Shown here in pieces: positions 53,442-62,293 of a DNA stretch of 64,000 bases (position 1 is the stretch's first letter; each line of letters starts with the position of its first letter). Source of the stretch: Phocicoccus schoeneichii (GTDB lineage: Bacteria; Bacillota; Bacilli; Staphylococcales; Salinicoccaceae). Under the pieces are notes generated by a model. It was not told where the DNA came from and made no database searches. It saw only the letters and a program-made list of their open reading frames with translations. A program made the translations under genes and the position numbers. The stretch covers positions 62,001-126,000 of the forward strand of contig NZ_BMDB01000003.1 of assembly GCF_014635565.1 (NCBI RefSeq). Reading direction: 5' to 3'.

Positions 53442-56408
53442 ATGTCTAATGTATTAACAAGTGTAAATATCACCTTAAATGGTCAGCCTATGGAAGTGCC
53501 AAGTAAGGGAAATCTTTTAGATTACCTTAAATGGAAAGGGATCCAAGTGCCTGCATTATGCTACCATCCTGACTTAGGTGCCATTGAAACATGTGATGCG
53601 TGTATCGTCGAGGTTAACGGCGAACTCGTTAGATCGTGTTCTACGACACTCAAAGATGGTGATGTTGTAAAAACTGGGGGAAGCGAAGTTTTCGAAGCGC
53701 AAATGATCGCTATGGACCGTGTGCTAGAAAACCACGAACTGTATTGTACAGTCTGTGATTTCAACAACGGAAATTGTACGATTCACAACACTGTGAAGGA
53801 GTTACAAATCGATCATCAGGCGACGGCTCAAACGCCGAAGGGGGCGCCTGTTAACCGTGGTACGTTCTACCGTTATGATCCAGACCAATGTATTCTTTGT
53901 GGTCGCTGTGTTCAAGCGTGTCAAAACGTACAAGTGAACGAAACGTTATTAATTGACTGGACTTTAGAGCGTCCACGTGTCATTTGGGATGGCGACGGGT
54001 CTACTCTAATCGACGAGTCTTCTTGTGTTAACTGTGGTCACTGTTCTACTGTTTGTCCATGTAACGCAATGATGGAAGTAAACATGGAAGGTGAAGCTGG
54101 TTTCTTAACTGGTATGTTAAGAGATGCTTTCCGCCCTGCTGTTGAATTAACTAAATCTGTTGAAACAGGATATACGCCATTAATGGCGATTTCTGACGTT
54201 GAGGCTGAAATGCGCGAAGATCGCATCAAGAAAACAAAAACGGTATGTACATATTGTGGTGTCGGATGTTCATTCGACGTATGGACAAAAGGCCGTGATG
54301 TTCTTAAAGTCGAGCCAAGCTCTGATGCGCCTGCTAACCAAATCTCTACATGTGTTAAAGGTAAGTTCGGTTGGGACTTCGTTAACTCTGGAGATCGCTT
54401 AACTAAACCATTAATTCGTGAAGGTAACGAGTTTAGAGAATCTACATGGGAAGAAGCGTACGAACTGATCGTTAGAAAGTTCAATGAAACGAAAGAAAAA
54501 CGCGGTGCAGATCGTCTTGCATTCATTTCTTCATCGAAATGTACAAATGAAGAGTCATTCTTAATGCAGAAGTTGGCACGTGCGGTTGTTGGTACTAACA
54601 ACGTAGATAACTGTTCTAGATACTGTCAGTCTCCTGCAACTATGGGACTTTGGAGAACAGTTGGTTACGGTGGTGACTCTGGTTCTATCACTGACATTGC
54701 GAACGCAGAGCTGATTATCGGTATTGGTACAAACACAGCTGAAGCACACCCTGTAATCGCAACTCGCGTGAAGAGTGCTCAGAAGTTACGTGGTTCTAAA
54801 GTTATCGTTTCTGACTTACGTAAACACGAATTAGCAGATCGTGCAGACTTGTTCATTCGTCCAAATCCAAGTTCTGACCTTGTTTGGTTAAACGCAGTAA
54901 CAAAATACATTATCGATAACGACTGGCACGACAAAGCATTCATTGAAAAACATGTAAATAACTTTGATGCCTTTGTTAAAGGTCTAGAGAAATATACATT
55001 AGACTATGCTGAAAAACATACTGGTCTATCTAAAGAAGAAATGATCCAAGTAGCAACTATGATTAAAGAAGCTGAGTCTACAGTCATCATGTGGGCGATG
55101 GGGATTACGCAACAACGCGGTGGTTCTGATTCATCTACAGCTATTTCTAACCTGCTTCTTGCGACTGGTAACTACATGAAACCTAACGCTGGATCGTATC
55201 CATTACGTGGACACAACAACGTACAAGGGGCTTCTGATATGGGTAGTATGCCAGATAGATTTACTGGATACCAATTCGTAGCTGACGATGAGACACGTGC
55301 GAAGTTTGAAAAGTACTGGGGTACTGAACTGAATCCTAAAAAAGGACAAAATAACCACGAAATGGTAGATGCAATGCACGCAGGTGAATTGGATGTTCTT
55401 TATCTAAAAGGTGAAGACATGGGTATCGTAGACTCGAACGTGAACTATGTACGTGAAGGATTCGAAAAACTGAAATTCATGGTTGTTCAAGACATTTTCT
55501 TCTCGAAAACATGTGAATATGCTGATGTTGTATTACCTGCAGCACCAAGCTTCGAGAAAACAGGTACATTCACAAACACTGAGCGTCGTATCCAAAGACT
55601 TTACCAAGTAATGGAACCTTTAGAAGGTACAAAACCAGACTGGGTCATCATTCAAGAAATTGCGAACTTAATGGGCGCAAACTGGAACTACACGCACCCA
55701 AGCGAAATCATGGATGAAGTGGCTGACTTAACTCCACTTTACGCAGGCGTGAGTTATGACAGACTTGAAGGATATAACAGCTTACAATGGCCTGTACATG
55801 AAGACGGTACAGATAGCCCACTATTATTCACAGATGGTTTCCCATTTGAGGATAAGAAAGCACGCTTCTACACTGTTGACTGGACTGAACCAACTGAATA
55901 TGGTGAAGAGTATGATATTCACGTGAACAACGGACGTCTCTTAGAGCACTTCCACGAGGGTAACATGACTTATAAATCAAAAGGACTTACACGTGAAACT
56001 CCTGAGGCATTCTTAGAAGTATCACAAGAACTTGCTGAAGAACGAAAGCTTAAAGACGGTACACTCGTCAGACTTCAATCACCTTACGGTAAAGTTGAAG
56101 TACGCACAGTTGTCACTGATCGCGTCTATGGTAAAGAAGTATACTTACCAATGAACGACTCAGGTGACGCTGCAATTAACTTACTCTCAAGTTCAATTGC
56201 CGATAAAGACACGTCAACGCCAGCTTACAAAGAAACAAAAGCGAAGATGATCGTTCTAGAACGCGGTGGTAAGTCACCACTTCCAGCGCATAACTTCCGT
56301 TATGGTACACCTGTACCACAAATGGGCGTAAACGTTGAAGCGAAATGGGCACGTGAGGATTATGTGTTCCCAGGAGATATAGTTAAACAAAAAAGAGGTG
56401 ACAAGTAA
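53442..56408 (+). CDS. fdhA: Molybdenum-dependent formate dehydrogenase, alpha subunit
   Basis: A 988-residue, multi-cluster enzyme that oxidises formate to carbon dioxide. In order it has a plant-type 2Fe-2S domain (Cys in [19 protein letters not shown]), a His/Cys-cluster segment, two 4Fe-4S ferredoxin motifs ([11 protein letters not shown] and [11 protein letters not shown]), then the molybdopterin domain with its own 4Fe-4S site (CTYCGVGC). The catalytic Cys probably lies in NCSRYCQSP (about residue 395), in place of selenocysteine. Staphylococci have the same protein. It needs bis-MGD cofactor. The DUF1641 gene overlaps its stop codon. Confidence 0.94.
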   Translation: MSNVLTSVNITLNGQPMEVPSKGNLLDYLKWKGIQVPALCYHPDLGAIETCDACIVEVNGELVRSCSTTLKDGDVVKTGGSEVFEAQMIAMDRVLENHELYCTVCDFNNGNCTIHNTVKELQIDHQATAQTPKGAPVNRGTFYRYDPDQCILCGRCVQACQNVQVNETLLIDWTLERPRVIWDGDGSTLIDESSCVNCGHCSTVCPCNAMMEVNMEGEAGFLTGMLRDAFRPAVELTKSVETGYTPLMAISDVEAEMREDRIKKTKTVCTYCGVGCSFDVWTKGRDVLKVEPSSDAPANQISTCVKGKFGWDFVNSGDRLTKPLIREGNEFRESTWEEAYELIVRKFNETKEKRGADRLAFISSSKCTNEESFLMQKLARAVVGTNNVDNCSRYCQSPATMGLWRTVGYGGDSGSITDIANAELIIGIGTNTAEAHPVIATRVKSAQKLRGSKVIVSDLRKHELADRADLFIRPNPSSDLVWLNAVTKYIIDNDWHDKAFIEKHVNNFDAFVKGLEKYTLDYAEKHTGLSKEEMIQVATMIKEAESTVIMWAMGITQQRGGSDSSTAISNLLLATGNYMKPNAGSYPLRGHNNVQGASDMGSMPDRFTGYQFVADDETRAKFEKYWGTELNPKKGQNNHEMVDAMHAGELDVLYLKGEDMGIVDSNVNYVREGFEKLKFMVVQDIFFSKTCEYADVVLPAAPSFEKTGTFTNTERRIQRLYQVMEPLEGTKPDWVIIQEIANLMGANWNYTHPSEIMDEVADLTPLYAGVSYDRLEGYNSLQWPVHEDGTDSPLLFTDGFPFEDKKARFYTVDWTEPTEYGEEYDIHVNNGRLLEHFHEGNMTYKSKGLTRETPEAFLEVSQELAEERKLKDGTLVRLQSPYGKVEVRTVVTDRVYGKEVYLPMNDSGDAAINLLSSSIADKDTSTPAYKETKAKMIVLERGGKSPLPAHNFRYGTPVPQMGVNVEAKWAREDYVFPGDIVKQKRGDK

Positions 56409-57034
56409 TGGCAAAAGCAACGACTAAGATTAGACGCATGGAAATTGACCCTGAAGAAGTTCGTAGAAAAGAGTTACGTGAACTTGAAGATCAATTGATT
56501 GCGCACAAAGACACGTTGAAGAACTTGTTTAGATTACTTGACCAATTAGAAGAACACGAGGTATTTAACTTAGCAAATGCAGGGCTCGCGCAAAGTGACC
56601 AAGTCTTGAATCGCGTGTTAAAAGCACTTGTCGAAACGGATACAGATAAGTCAATTCGTAATGCACTACTCCTTGTTGAAGGCCTTGGAAAGTTTGACTT
56701 TGATGACATAGAACCAGTGATTCTTAAAGTCAATAAAGGTTTTTCTAATGAACCCGGTGAAGGTGGTATCCTTGGTATATTTAAGACGTTAACGAGTAAA
56801 GAGTTTATTGATGGATTAAATTACCTACTGAAATTCGTAAAAGGGTTTGGTACACCATTATCTCAGTTAAAAGAAGAACAAGGTGTCATTGATCCTGTTC
56901 AAACAGTATCTGAAGTTCTTGAAGAAGAACGCAATTATCCTAAAGAAGCGCCTTCTTCTAACAATACAATTAAATATTTAGGTTTTGCAGGTGCAGCAGC
57001 CCTCACCGTAGGTGCCCTGTTCTTGAAAAAATAA
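56408..57034 (+). CDS. DUF1641 protein, formate dehydrogenase partner
   Basis: A 208-residue DUF1641 protein (YrhD-like). It is largely helical with a central GILGIFKTLTSKEFIDGLNYLLKFVKGFG motif and a C-terminal hydrophobic helix (about 188-205) ending in KK, suggesting membrane attachment. It starts on the last base of fdhA, with AGAGGTGACAAG as its site. The pairing of fdhA with DUF1641 is standard in staphylococci and bacilli; the protein may link the dehydrogenase to the membrane or to an electron acceptor. Confidence 0.88.
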   Translation: MAKATTKIRRMEIDPEEVRRKELRELEDQLIAHKDTLKNLFRLLDQLEEHEVFNLANAGLAQSDQVLNRVLKALVETDTDKSIRNALLLVEGLGKFDFDDIEPVILKVNKGFSNEPGEGGILGIFKTLTSKEFIDGLNYLLKFVKGFGTPLSQLKEEQGVIDPVQTVSEVLEEERNYPKEAPSSNNTIKYLGFAGAAALTVGALFLKK

Positions 57035-57041
57035 TTTGATC

Positions 57042-57072
57042 AGCCAGAGTGTGTTTTGCTCTGGCTTATTTT
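57042..57072 (+). terminator. Terminator of the fdh operon
   Basis: AGCCAGAG / CTCTGGCT with a loop of about 9 nt, then TATTTTG. Confidence 0.75.
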
Positions 57073-57120
57073 GTTTAAATTTTAGGGTATAGTAACCATA
57101 AAAGCTGAGGTGACCGTTTT

Positions 57121-58533
57121 ATGAAAAAAAGAATTGCAATTATTGGGGCCGGTATCGGAGGGACGTCTATTCTCCGTAGGCTCGTTGAACATGAAAAATT
57201 TAATACTGAATACTCTGTTGATATATATGATAAAGAAGCCTTACTCGGCCGCGGGTTTGCGTTTAAACACGACTCCAAACATTTACTTATCAACACGATT
57301 ACTAAAGAAACGTCATTGAAAGAAGATTTAAATGACTACTCAAAATGGTTGAATTCAAAAGGTATAGAACCGAGTACTCATACAAGTCGTGATTTATTCG
57401 GTGAGTATGTACACCATATTTTTAGAGATATTTTAAGTAACCACAAAAATATTCATGCGTTTGGTGATTTTGTAGATGATATCATTTACGATCCCCAAAA
57501 TACGACTTACTCTCTAAAAAGTGCAGGAGTTACTCGAACATATGATACGGTATTTTTCGTGCCAGGTACTCTAGAATATAGTGACCCTTATGATTTGAAA
57601 GGCACTAAAAACTTTATTCACAATCCTTATCCTGTTCCTGTGAAACTCGAGGATACGAAAGGTACAATCGGTATCATCGGTTCTGGTTTGTCGTCGATTG
57701 ATATTATTCGATATTTAGTTTTAGAAAAAGACATAAAGAAATTATATGTTTTTTCACGTCACGGCGAGTTACCAGCCGTGCGTAGTGGCGAAAATGACCT
57801 TGAATTAAAATACTTTATTAAAGAAAATATCGAAAAGTATATTAAAAATGATCATATTAGCCTCGGAGCTGTCACACGGTTATTTAATAAAGAACTGAGA
57901 TATCAGAATATCGATACAGACTTATTTGGAGTCGAATTTTCTCATCCAAAAGATCAAATTGAGTTTAATATAAAAAATATTGAAGCGGTCACTAAAATTG
58001 AGTTACTCATTTTAAAAACTGAGAACCTATTTACGTATATTTACATGTACTTAAATCAAAAAGATAAAACTCGATATTTGAAACTCTATCACCCGCTCAT
58101 CGAACAGTATCATTCACCAATGCCGCTTCACGTCGCAAAAGGCATTTTAGAATGGACTCTAGAAGGACGTCTTATTTTTGTTGATGAAATGGATTCAGTT
58201 GAAACCGATAATAAGTTTATAATAAAAACACAAGACGGTGAAACCTATGAAGTCGACAAGCTCATTAACGCCACAGGTCCTACACAAAACATTAAAGAAG
58301 ATTCAAGACCAATATTTAAAAATCTACTCAATCGAATGCTCATTACGGATAGTGAATTTGGTGGCATTCCCGTCAGTCGTAATTTTGAAATCATCAGTCC
58401 GAGACACGGGGTACTCCCCCACTTTTATGCGATTGGTGAAATCGCGAGAGGAACTATGTACCGCGGAGACGGTGTGGCTATATTAGTGCATAAATCAAAA
58501 GAGATAATTACACACTTTTACGAAACAGAATAA
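57121..58533 (+). CDS. FAD/NAD(P)-binding protein
   Basis: A 470-residue flavoprotein of the FAD_NAD_binding_9 type. The N-terminal dinucleotide fold reads IAIIGAGIGGTSILRRL (about 5-21), and a second nucleotide-binding motif GIIGSGLSSIDIIRYL lies near residue 182. The C-terminal part has LINATGPTQNI, a flavoprotein ATG motif. Family members include hydroxylase-like and metallophore-related proteins; the substrate is unknown. GAGGTGACC precedes the ATG. It stands between the fdh operon and a degraded gene. Confidence 0.82.
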   Translation: MKKRIAIIGAGIGGTSILRRLVEHEKFNTEYSVDIYDKEALLGRGFAFKHDSKHLLINTITKETSLKEDLNDYSKWLNSKGIEPSTHTSRDLFGEYVHHIFRDILSNHKNIHAFGDFVDDIIYDPQNTTYSLKSAGVTRTYDTVFFVPGTLEYSDPYDLKGTKNFIHNPYPVPVKLEDTKGTIGIIGSGLSSIDIIRYLVLEKDIKKLYVFSRHGELPAVRSGENDLELKYFIKENIEKYIKNDHISLGAVTRLFNKELRYQNIDTDLFGVEFSHPKDQIEFNIKNIEAVTKIELLILKTENLFTYIYMYLNQKDKTRYLKLYHPLIEQYHSPMPLHVAKGILEWTLEGRLIFVDEMDSVETDNKFIIKTQDGETYEVDKLINATGPTQNIKEDSRPIFKNLLNRMLITDSEFGGIPVSRNFEIISPRHGVLPHFYAIGEIARGTMYRGDGVAILVHKSKEIITHFYETE

Positions 58534-58683
58534 CTTGCATGGCTTACGTAATGAGAAATTCTTAATTTACGTGAGCTTTTTTTCTTTTTTAACCACTTAA
58601 TGTTGAATATCGACCACTTAAACAAACTGTGTAGAGTTGTTTTTATCCACATGTTTTACTAAACATAGAAAGGAGTTCGGTTC

Positions 58684-59058
58684 ATGAAAGCGACATTCAA
58701 AAAAGAGTTTCCCTTAATAGATGACGCGTTTGAAATCCATGCGCGCCAATTTTCGAGAGAAATTGAAGACTATATTGAAACATTGAAAAAGAGTCTTAAT
58801 CATCGGAAACTCTATGTCAAATTAAACTCGGAGTGCGGTGTGCGAGGCGCTATTAAGTAAAAATTATAAAACTAGAAGATAAGGTAGACGATATGGTTGA
58901 GGCATTCGATAGAGGAGAAACAGGTCTGAAAACATATGTGGTGACGGGACGAGAAAAGCCGAAGTTGTTGAAGGACGCATTGGTTGAGTACGGAAAAACA
59001 TTTAGCCCAAAACTCCCGGTAAAAAGTGATGCCGCTATGCTTCATGACTTTACTAAAT
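58684..59058 (+). pseudogene. Broken small gene of unknown family
   Basis: An ATG at 58684 behind a perfect AAAGGAG opens 58 codons, then meets TAA at 58858-58860. The same frame continues for 65 more codons (KIIKLEDKVDDMVEAFDR...) to a stop at about 59058. After that a different frame stays coding-like (MKDKLIRALDTMKLMDKSGEAG) until the 51-bp array begins. This looks like one protein broken by a stop and a frameshift, its end lost to the array. I recognise no family. Confidence 0.5.
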
Positions 59059-59137
59059 AAAACAGTGATGAAAGACAAGCTCATCCGCGCACTAGATACT
59101 ATGAAGCTGATGGATAAATCTGGAGAAGCTGGCTTGG

Positions 59138-59605
59138 TTGTCCGAATTACACTTTGATTTGGACAATCGTGGGTAGAAATTGGCGCAGTTGTCCGAATTA
59201 CTATTTAATTTGGACAATCGCGGGTGGAAATTGGCGCGGTTGTCCGAATTACTATTTAATTTGGACAATCGCGGGTAGAAATTGCTGTGATTGTCCGAAT
59301 TACTCTCCTATTTGGACAATTACAGGTATAAATTGCTGCGGTTGTCCGAATTACTCTTTTATTTGGACAATCGTGGGTAGAAGTTGGCGTGGTTGTCCGA
59401 ATTGCTCTTTGATTTGGACAATCGTGGGTAGAAATTGCTGCGGTTGTCCGAATTACTCTTTTATTTGGACAATCGTAGGTAGAAATTGCTGCGGTTGTCC
59501 GAATTACCCTCCTATTTGGACAATCGCGGGTAGAAATTGCTGCGGTTGTCCGAATTGATTTTTAATACTGACAATCATGTATGATTCCTGACCTAGTTGT
59601 CAGTA
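59138..59605. repeat. Tandem array of 51-bp hairpin units (array 5)
   Basis: The right arm TTGTCCGAA recurs every 51 bp from 59138; full units start at 59158, 59209, 59260 and so on, with left arm TTTGGACAA, a loop of about 22 nt and right arm TTGTCCGAA. Eight full units match this pattern. The ninth (59566-59605) has left TACTGACAA and right TTGTCAGTA, a perfect pair that differs from the consensus at matching positions. Because 51 is divisible by three, the plus strand shows a spurious repetitive open frame. It lies between the broken gene and a convergent small membrane protein gene. Confidence 0.92.
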
Positions 59606-59619
59606 ATATGGTTTAAAAT

Positions 59620-59654
59620 CAAAAAAGAAGCTGATTTCTTAAGAAATCAGCCTC
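59620..59654 (-). terminator. Terminator, copy 1 of a 35-bp direct repeat
   Basis: GCTGATTTCT / AGAAATCAGC forms a perfect 10-bp stem with a 2-nt loop, then a T run on the minus strand. An identical 35-bp copy lies 301 bp away at 59921-59955, so the two flank the small membrane gene. Confidence 0.8.
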
Positions 59655-59685
59655 CCTTTAAATATTTTTAAACTTTGTGTAATGG

Positions 59686-59868
59686 CTACTTTGTATCTTT
59701 CAACTTCATTAGTAAGTAAAGACCTACTCCTCCAACTAAAAGTATGGTTAGTAGACTCACGAGTATCTGCCAAAGTGTATTATCGGGTAAAAGTCCAAAT
59801 AAAAAAATATCAATAAGTATGTATAGCGCAACTAGTCCAACTATGTATAATATCTCTTTCTTAGTCAT
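59686..59868 (-). CDS. Small two-helix membrane protein, unknown function
   Basis: A 60-residue protein with two hydrophobic helices (about 6-25 and 32-54) and a KLKDTK tail. A GGAGGG lies about 11 nt before the ATG, slightly far. It is framed by two identical terminators, so it forms its own transcription unit. No family is recognised. Confidence 0.6.
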   Translation of the reverse strand: MTKKEILYIVGLVALYILIDIFLFGLLPDNTLWQILVSLLTILLVGGVGLYLLMKLKDTK

Positions 59869-59920
59869 GACACAGTTTCCCTCCGATTAGTATTATATAA
59901 TTGTTTCAAAGTACTATCTA

Positions 59921-59955
59921 CAAAAAAGAAGCTGATTTCTTAAGAAATCAGCCTC
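59921..59955 (-). terminator. Terminator, copy 2 of the 35-bp direct repeat
   Basis: Identical to 59620-59654. It follows the DUF606 transporter gene and lies just upstream of the small membrane protein gene. Confidence 0.75.
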
Positions 59956-60050
59956 ATTATAGTTATTTATAAAATTTGTTCACTTCATTTAATCACTAAC
60001 TTGTACTTTTACCACTTCATGATTAAATACAGCAGCAATCCACCATTTAC

Positions 60051-60998
60051 CTACAACAGTTTTATTAACACTACGCCGACGAGCATCAACACGAGTCCCG
60101 CTATCTGCACCACGGATGTGTTTACTTTTATTGATTTGAATAATCCAAATTGCTGGATTATCGTGCTTCCTATCATCATTCCGAATAGTGTCAGAACCAC
60201 CGTCTGTCCTGTTCCTATCGTGTTTGCTAATAGTACGTTTCCGAGCACGAATCCTGCACCGAGCAGTCCACCGATCCATACAAACAGCGGTGCTTTCGCC
60301 TTCACTGGATTCACGATTTCTTTTATATTATCCTGTCTCACGACGACTATAATCAGTAGTGTAATCATCCCTACTAAAAATGAGATAAACGCGGAGTGTG
60401 TTTTTGATTCAAGCACAATTCCGAGGTAGCCATTCACCGCTACTTGCGTCGCTGTACCCATTCCTGCAGCGATTCCAATCAAACGCCACATCCACTTCTT
60501 CGCTTCATTTTGTTCTTTATCTTGTAAAACAATATTGTTTCTATTATAGATGTAGTTTCTAAGCACAACCGCAACCAATATACCTAAGATTAAGAAAATA
60601 ACTCCAAACAGTCTCATCCAATCAAACGGATGGAGATCTGTGTAATACCAACCAAAATGGTCAATCATCATACCCATGATGATGTTACCAAATATCGGTA
60701 GTATCGCCGCTTCAACGCTCCCTAGTTCTTTAAATAAAAATATGTTAACTGTGAGCGTGACGACGCCTAAAATTCCTCCGATCCAAATCCAAAACGGATA
60801 ATCGGTAAATGTGTCTAGACTGATAAAGACACTCTGTCCTGTCACAATCATGATCACAAATAAAAATAATGTCCCTATCGTAAACGAAATAAATGACGCT
60901 AAGAATGTTGACGATAAGTAACTCTTCAAGTGCGAATTTACAGCGGTTTGTGTCGCTAAAAAAGCACCAACGAGTATTCCAAATAAAGTTAATAGCAA
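60051..60998 (-). CDS. DUF606 (YdcZ-type) DMT-fold membrane transporter
   Basis: A protein of about 315 residues with ten helices formed by two DUF606 halves. The first begins LLTLFGILVGAFLATQTAVNSHL, the second IGIAAGMGTATQVAVNGYLG; each repeats WIGGxLGxxxxxxNIFLFKELG or WIGGLLGAGFVLGNVLLA. Single-half YdcZ proteins exist, so this is a fused form. It belongs to the drug/metabolite transporter superfamily; the substrate is unknown. A GGAGG 9 nt before a TTG at 60998 gives the usual N-terminus; an upstream ATG at 61022 is the alternative. Confidence 0.8.
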   Translation of the reverse strand: MLLTLFGILVGAFLATQTAVNSHLKSYLSSTFLASFISFTIGTLFLFVIMIVTGQSVFISLDTFTDYPFWIWIGGILGVVTLTVNIFLFKELGSVEAAILPIFGNIIMGMMIDHFGWYYTDLHPFDWMRLFGVIFLILGILVAVVLRNYIYNRNNIVLQDKEQNEAKKWMWRLIGIAAGMGTATQVAVNGYLGIVLESKTHSAFISFLVGMITLLIIVVVRQDNIKEIVNPVKAKAPLFVWIGGLLGAGFVLGNVLLANTIGTGQTVVLTLFGMMIGSTIIQQFGLFKSIKVNTSVVQIAGLVLMLVGVVLIKLL

Positions 60999-61129
60999 AA
61001 GACTCATCCTCCAGTGTTTCATTATAATATCTTAAGGGAAATAAAGTAAGACAATTTTTTATAATATTGACGCATGATAAAAAATACAGTATTATTTATA
61101 TTTATTAATATTCACAGGAGTGCATACAC

Positions 61130-62293
61130 ATGTTGAAAATAGATGACTATAACAAAATCAAAAATAATTTAGAACAAAATGCGATAGATATGTATAACAA
61201 CCCCGAACTTGGTGATGAAGAGTTCGAATCAATGAAGATGCTCGTTTCTGAGCTTGAGAAACATAACTTTGACGTTGAGACGAATATCGTTGGTCGCCCG
61301 ACTGCGTTCAAAGCAGTATACGACAGTAACAAACCAGGTCCAACAATTGCATATCTTGCAGAGTACGACGCGCTTCTAGGTCTTGGTCACGCGTGCGGGC
61401 ATAACTTAATCGGTAATATGGCCGTCGGTGCTGCGATTCTACTAAGTGAACATCTCGAGACTCTCGGTGGTCGCGTCATGGTGCTTGGAACTCCTGCTGA
61501 AGAAACGAATGGAGCGAAAGTGCCAATGGCAAAGGAAGGTGTCTTTGACGATGTCGACGTGGCACTCATGGTACACCCGGCAGACGAGTCGTCTGAAAGT
61601 GGTCCGATGCTTGCTATGGACGCAATTCAGTATGACTTTTACGGTAAAGCGAGTCACGCTGCAGGCGCACCAGATGAAGGAATTAACGCACTTGACGGTG
61701 TGTTACAACTCTTCAACGGTATAAACGCTATTCGAGAGCATCTAAAGGATGATGTGCGTATTCACGGGATCATCACTAATGGTGGAGATGCTGCGAACGT
61801 CACTCCAGATCATGCTACGGCTCAGTTTTACATTCGTGCGAGTGAGCGTGAGTACTTAGACACAGTTGTAGAAAAGATAGAGAATATCGCTAAAGGTGCA
61901 GCACTGATGACTGGTGCAACTGTTGAAATTTCTAACTACGAGCTTTCTTATGACAATATGGTTCATAATGAACCCCTATCGCAACTCTTCACAAAACATC
62001 TGAAAAAGGTGAGTCCTCATCCTGTTAAACCAAAAACGAAATCGACAGGAAGCGCAGATATCGGCGACGTTTCTCAAGTGGTTCCTGCTCTACATCCGTA
62101 TGTTGGGATGAATTGTCCAGGAGTCAAATTCCACACCAATGAATTTAGAGAACAAACGATTACACCTGACGGATTCCAGGCACTTCAGGATGCGGTGCTA
62201 GCGCTCGCAAATACTGGATATGAACTGTTAGAAAATAAAGAGGTGTTTGATGCAGTAGTGCAGGCATTCAAGGAGGCGAAGTCAAATGAGTAG
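61130..62293 (+). CDS. M20-family amidohydrolase (AbgB/PM20D2-like)
   Basis: A 387-residue metallo-amidohydrolase. Metal-site segments are AEYDAL (about 76-81), LGHACGHNLIGNM (about 84-96), GTPAEETNG (about 119-127), and a final HTNEF. The wording AEYDALxGLGHACGHN matches AbgB, which cleaves p-aminobenzoyl-glutamate, and PM20D2-type dipeptidases. It overlaps the YfcC-type transporter gene by 8 nt, so uptake and cleavage of an acyl-amino acid or dipeptide are probably linked. It differs in subgroup from the M20 enzyme at 14.2 kb. Confidence 0.87.
   Translation: MLKIDDYNKIKNNLEQNAIDMYNNPELGDEEFESMKMLVSELEKHNFDVETNIVGRPTAFKAVYDSNKPGPTIAYLAEYDALLGLGHACGHNLIGNMAVGAAILLSEHLETLGGRVMVLGTPAEETNGAKVPMAKEGVFDDVDVALMVHPADESSESGPMLAMDAIQYDFYGKASHAAGAPDEGINALDGVLQLFNGINAIREHLKDDVRIHGIITNGGDAANVTPDHATAQFYIRASEREYLDTVVEKIENIAKGAALMTGATVEISNYELSYDNMVHNEPLSQLFTKHLKKVSPHPVKPKTKSTGSADIGDVSQVVPALHPYVGMNCPGVKFHTNEFREQTITPDGFQALQDAVLALANTGYELLENKEVFDAVVQAFKEAKSNE

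Noticed and set aside
59154-59558. A 134-residue repetitive open frame with Trp-Thr-Ile and Cys-Pro-Asn repeats
   Set aside because: It is the translation of the 51-bp hairpin array; 51 is divisible by three, so the frame stays open by chance. There is no ribosome site, and the repeat is better explained by its inverted-repeat structure.
60001-60429. A 142-residue plus-strand open frame
   Set aside because: It is antisense to the DUF606 transporter, whose helices, repeats and ribosome site are clear.
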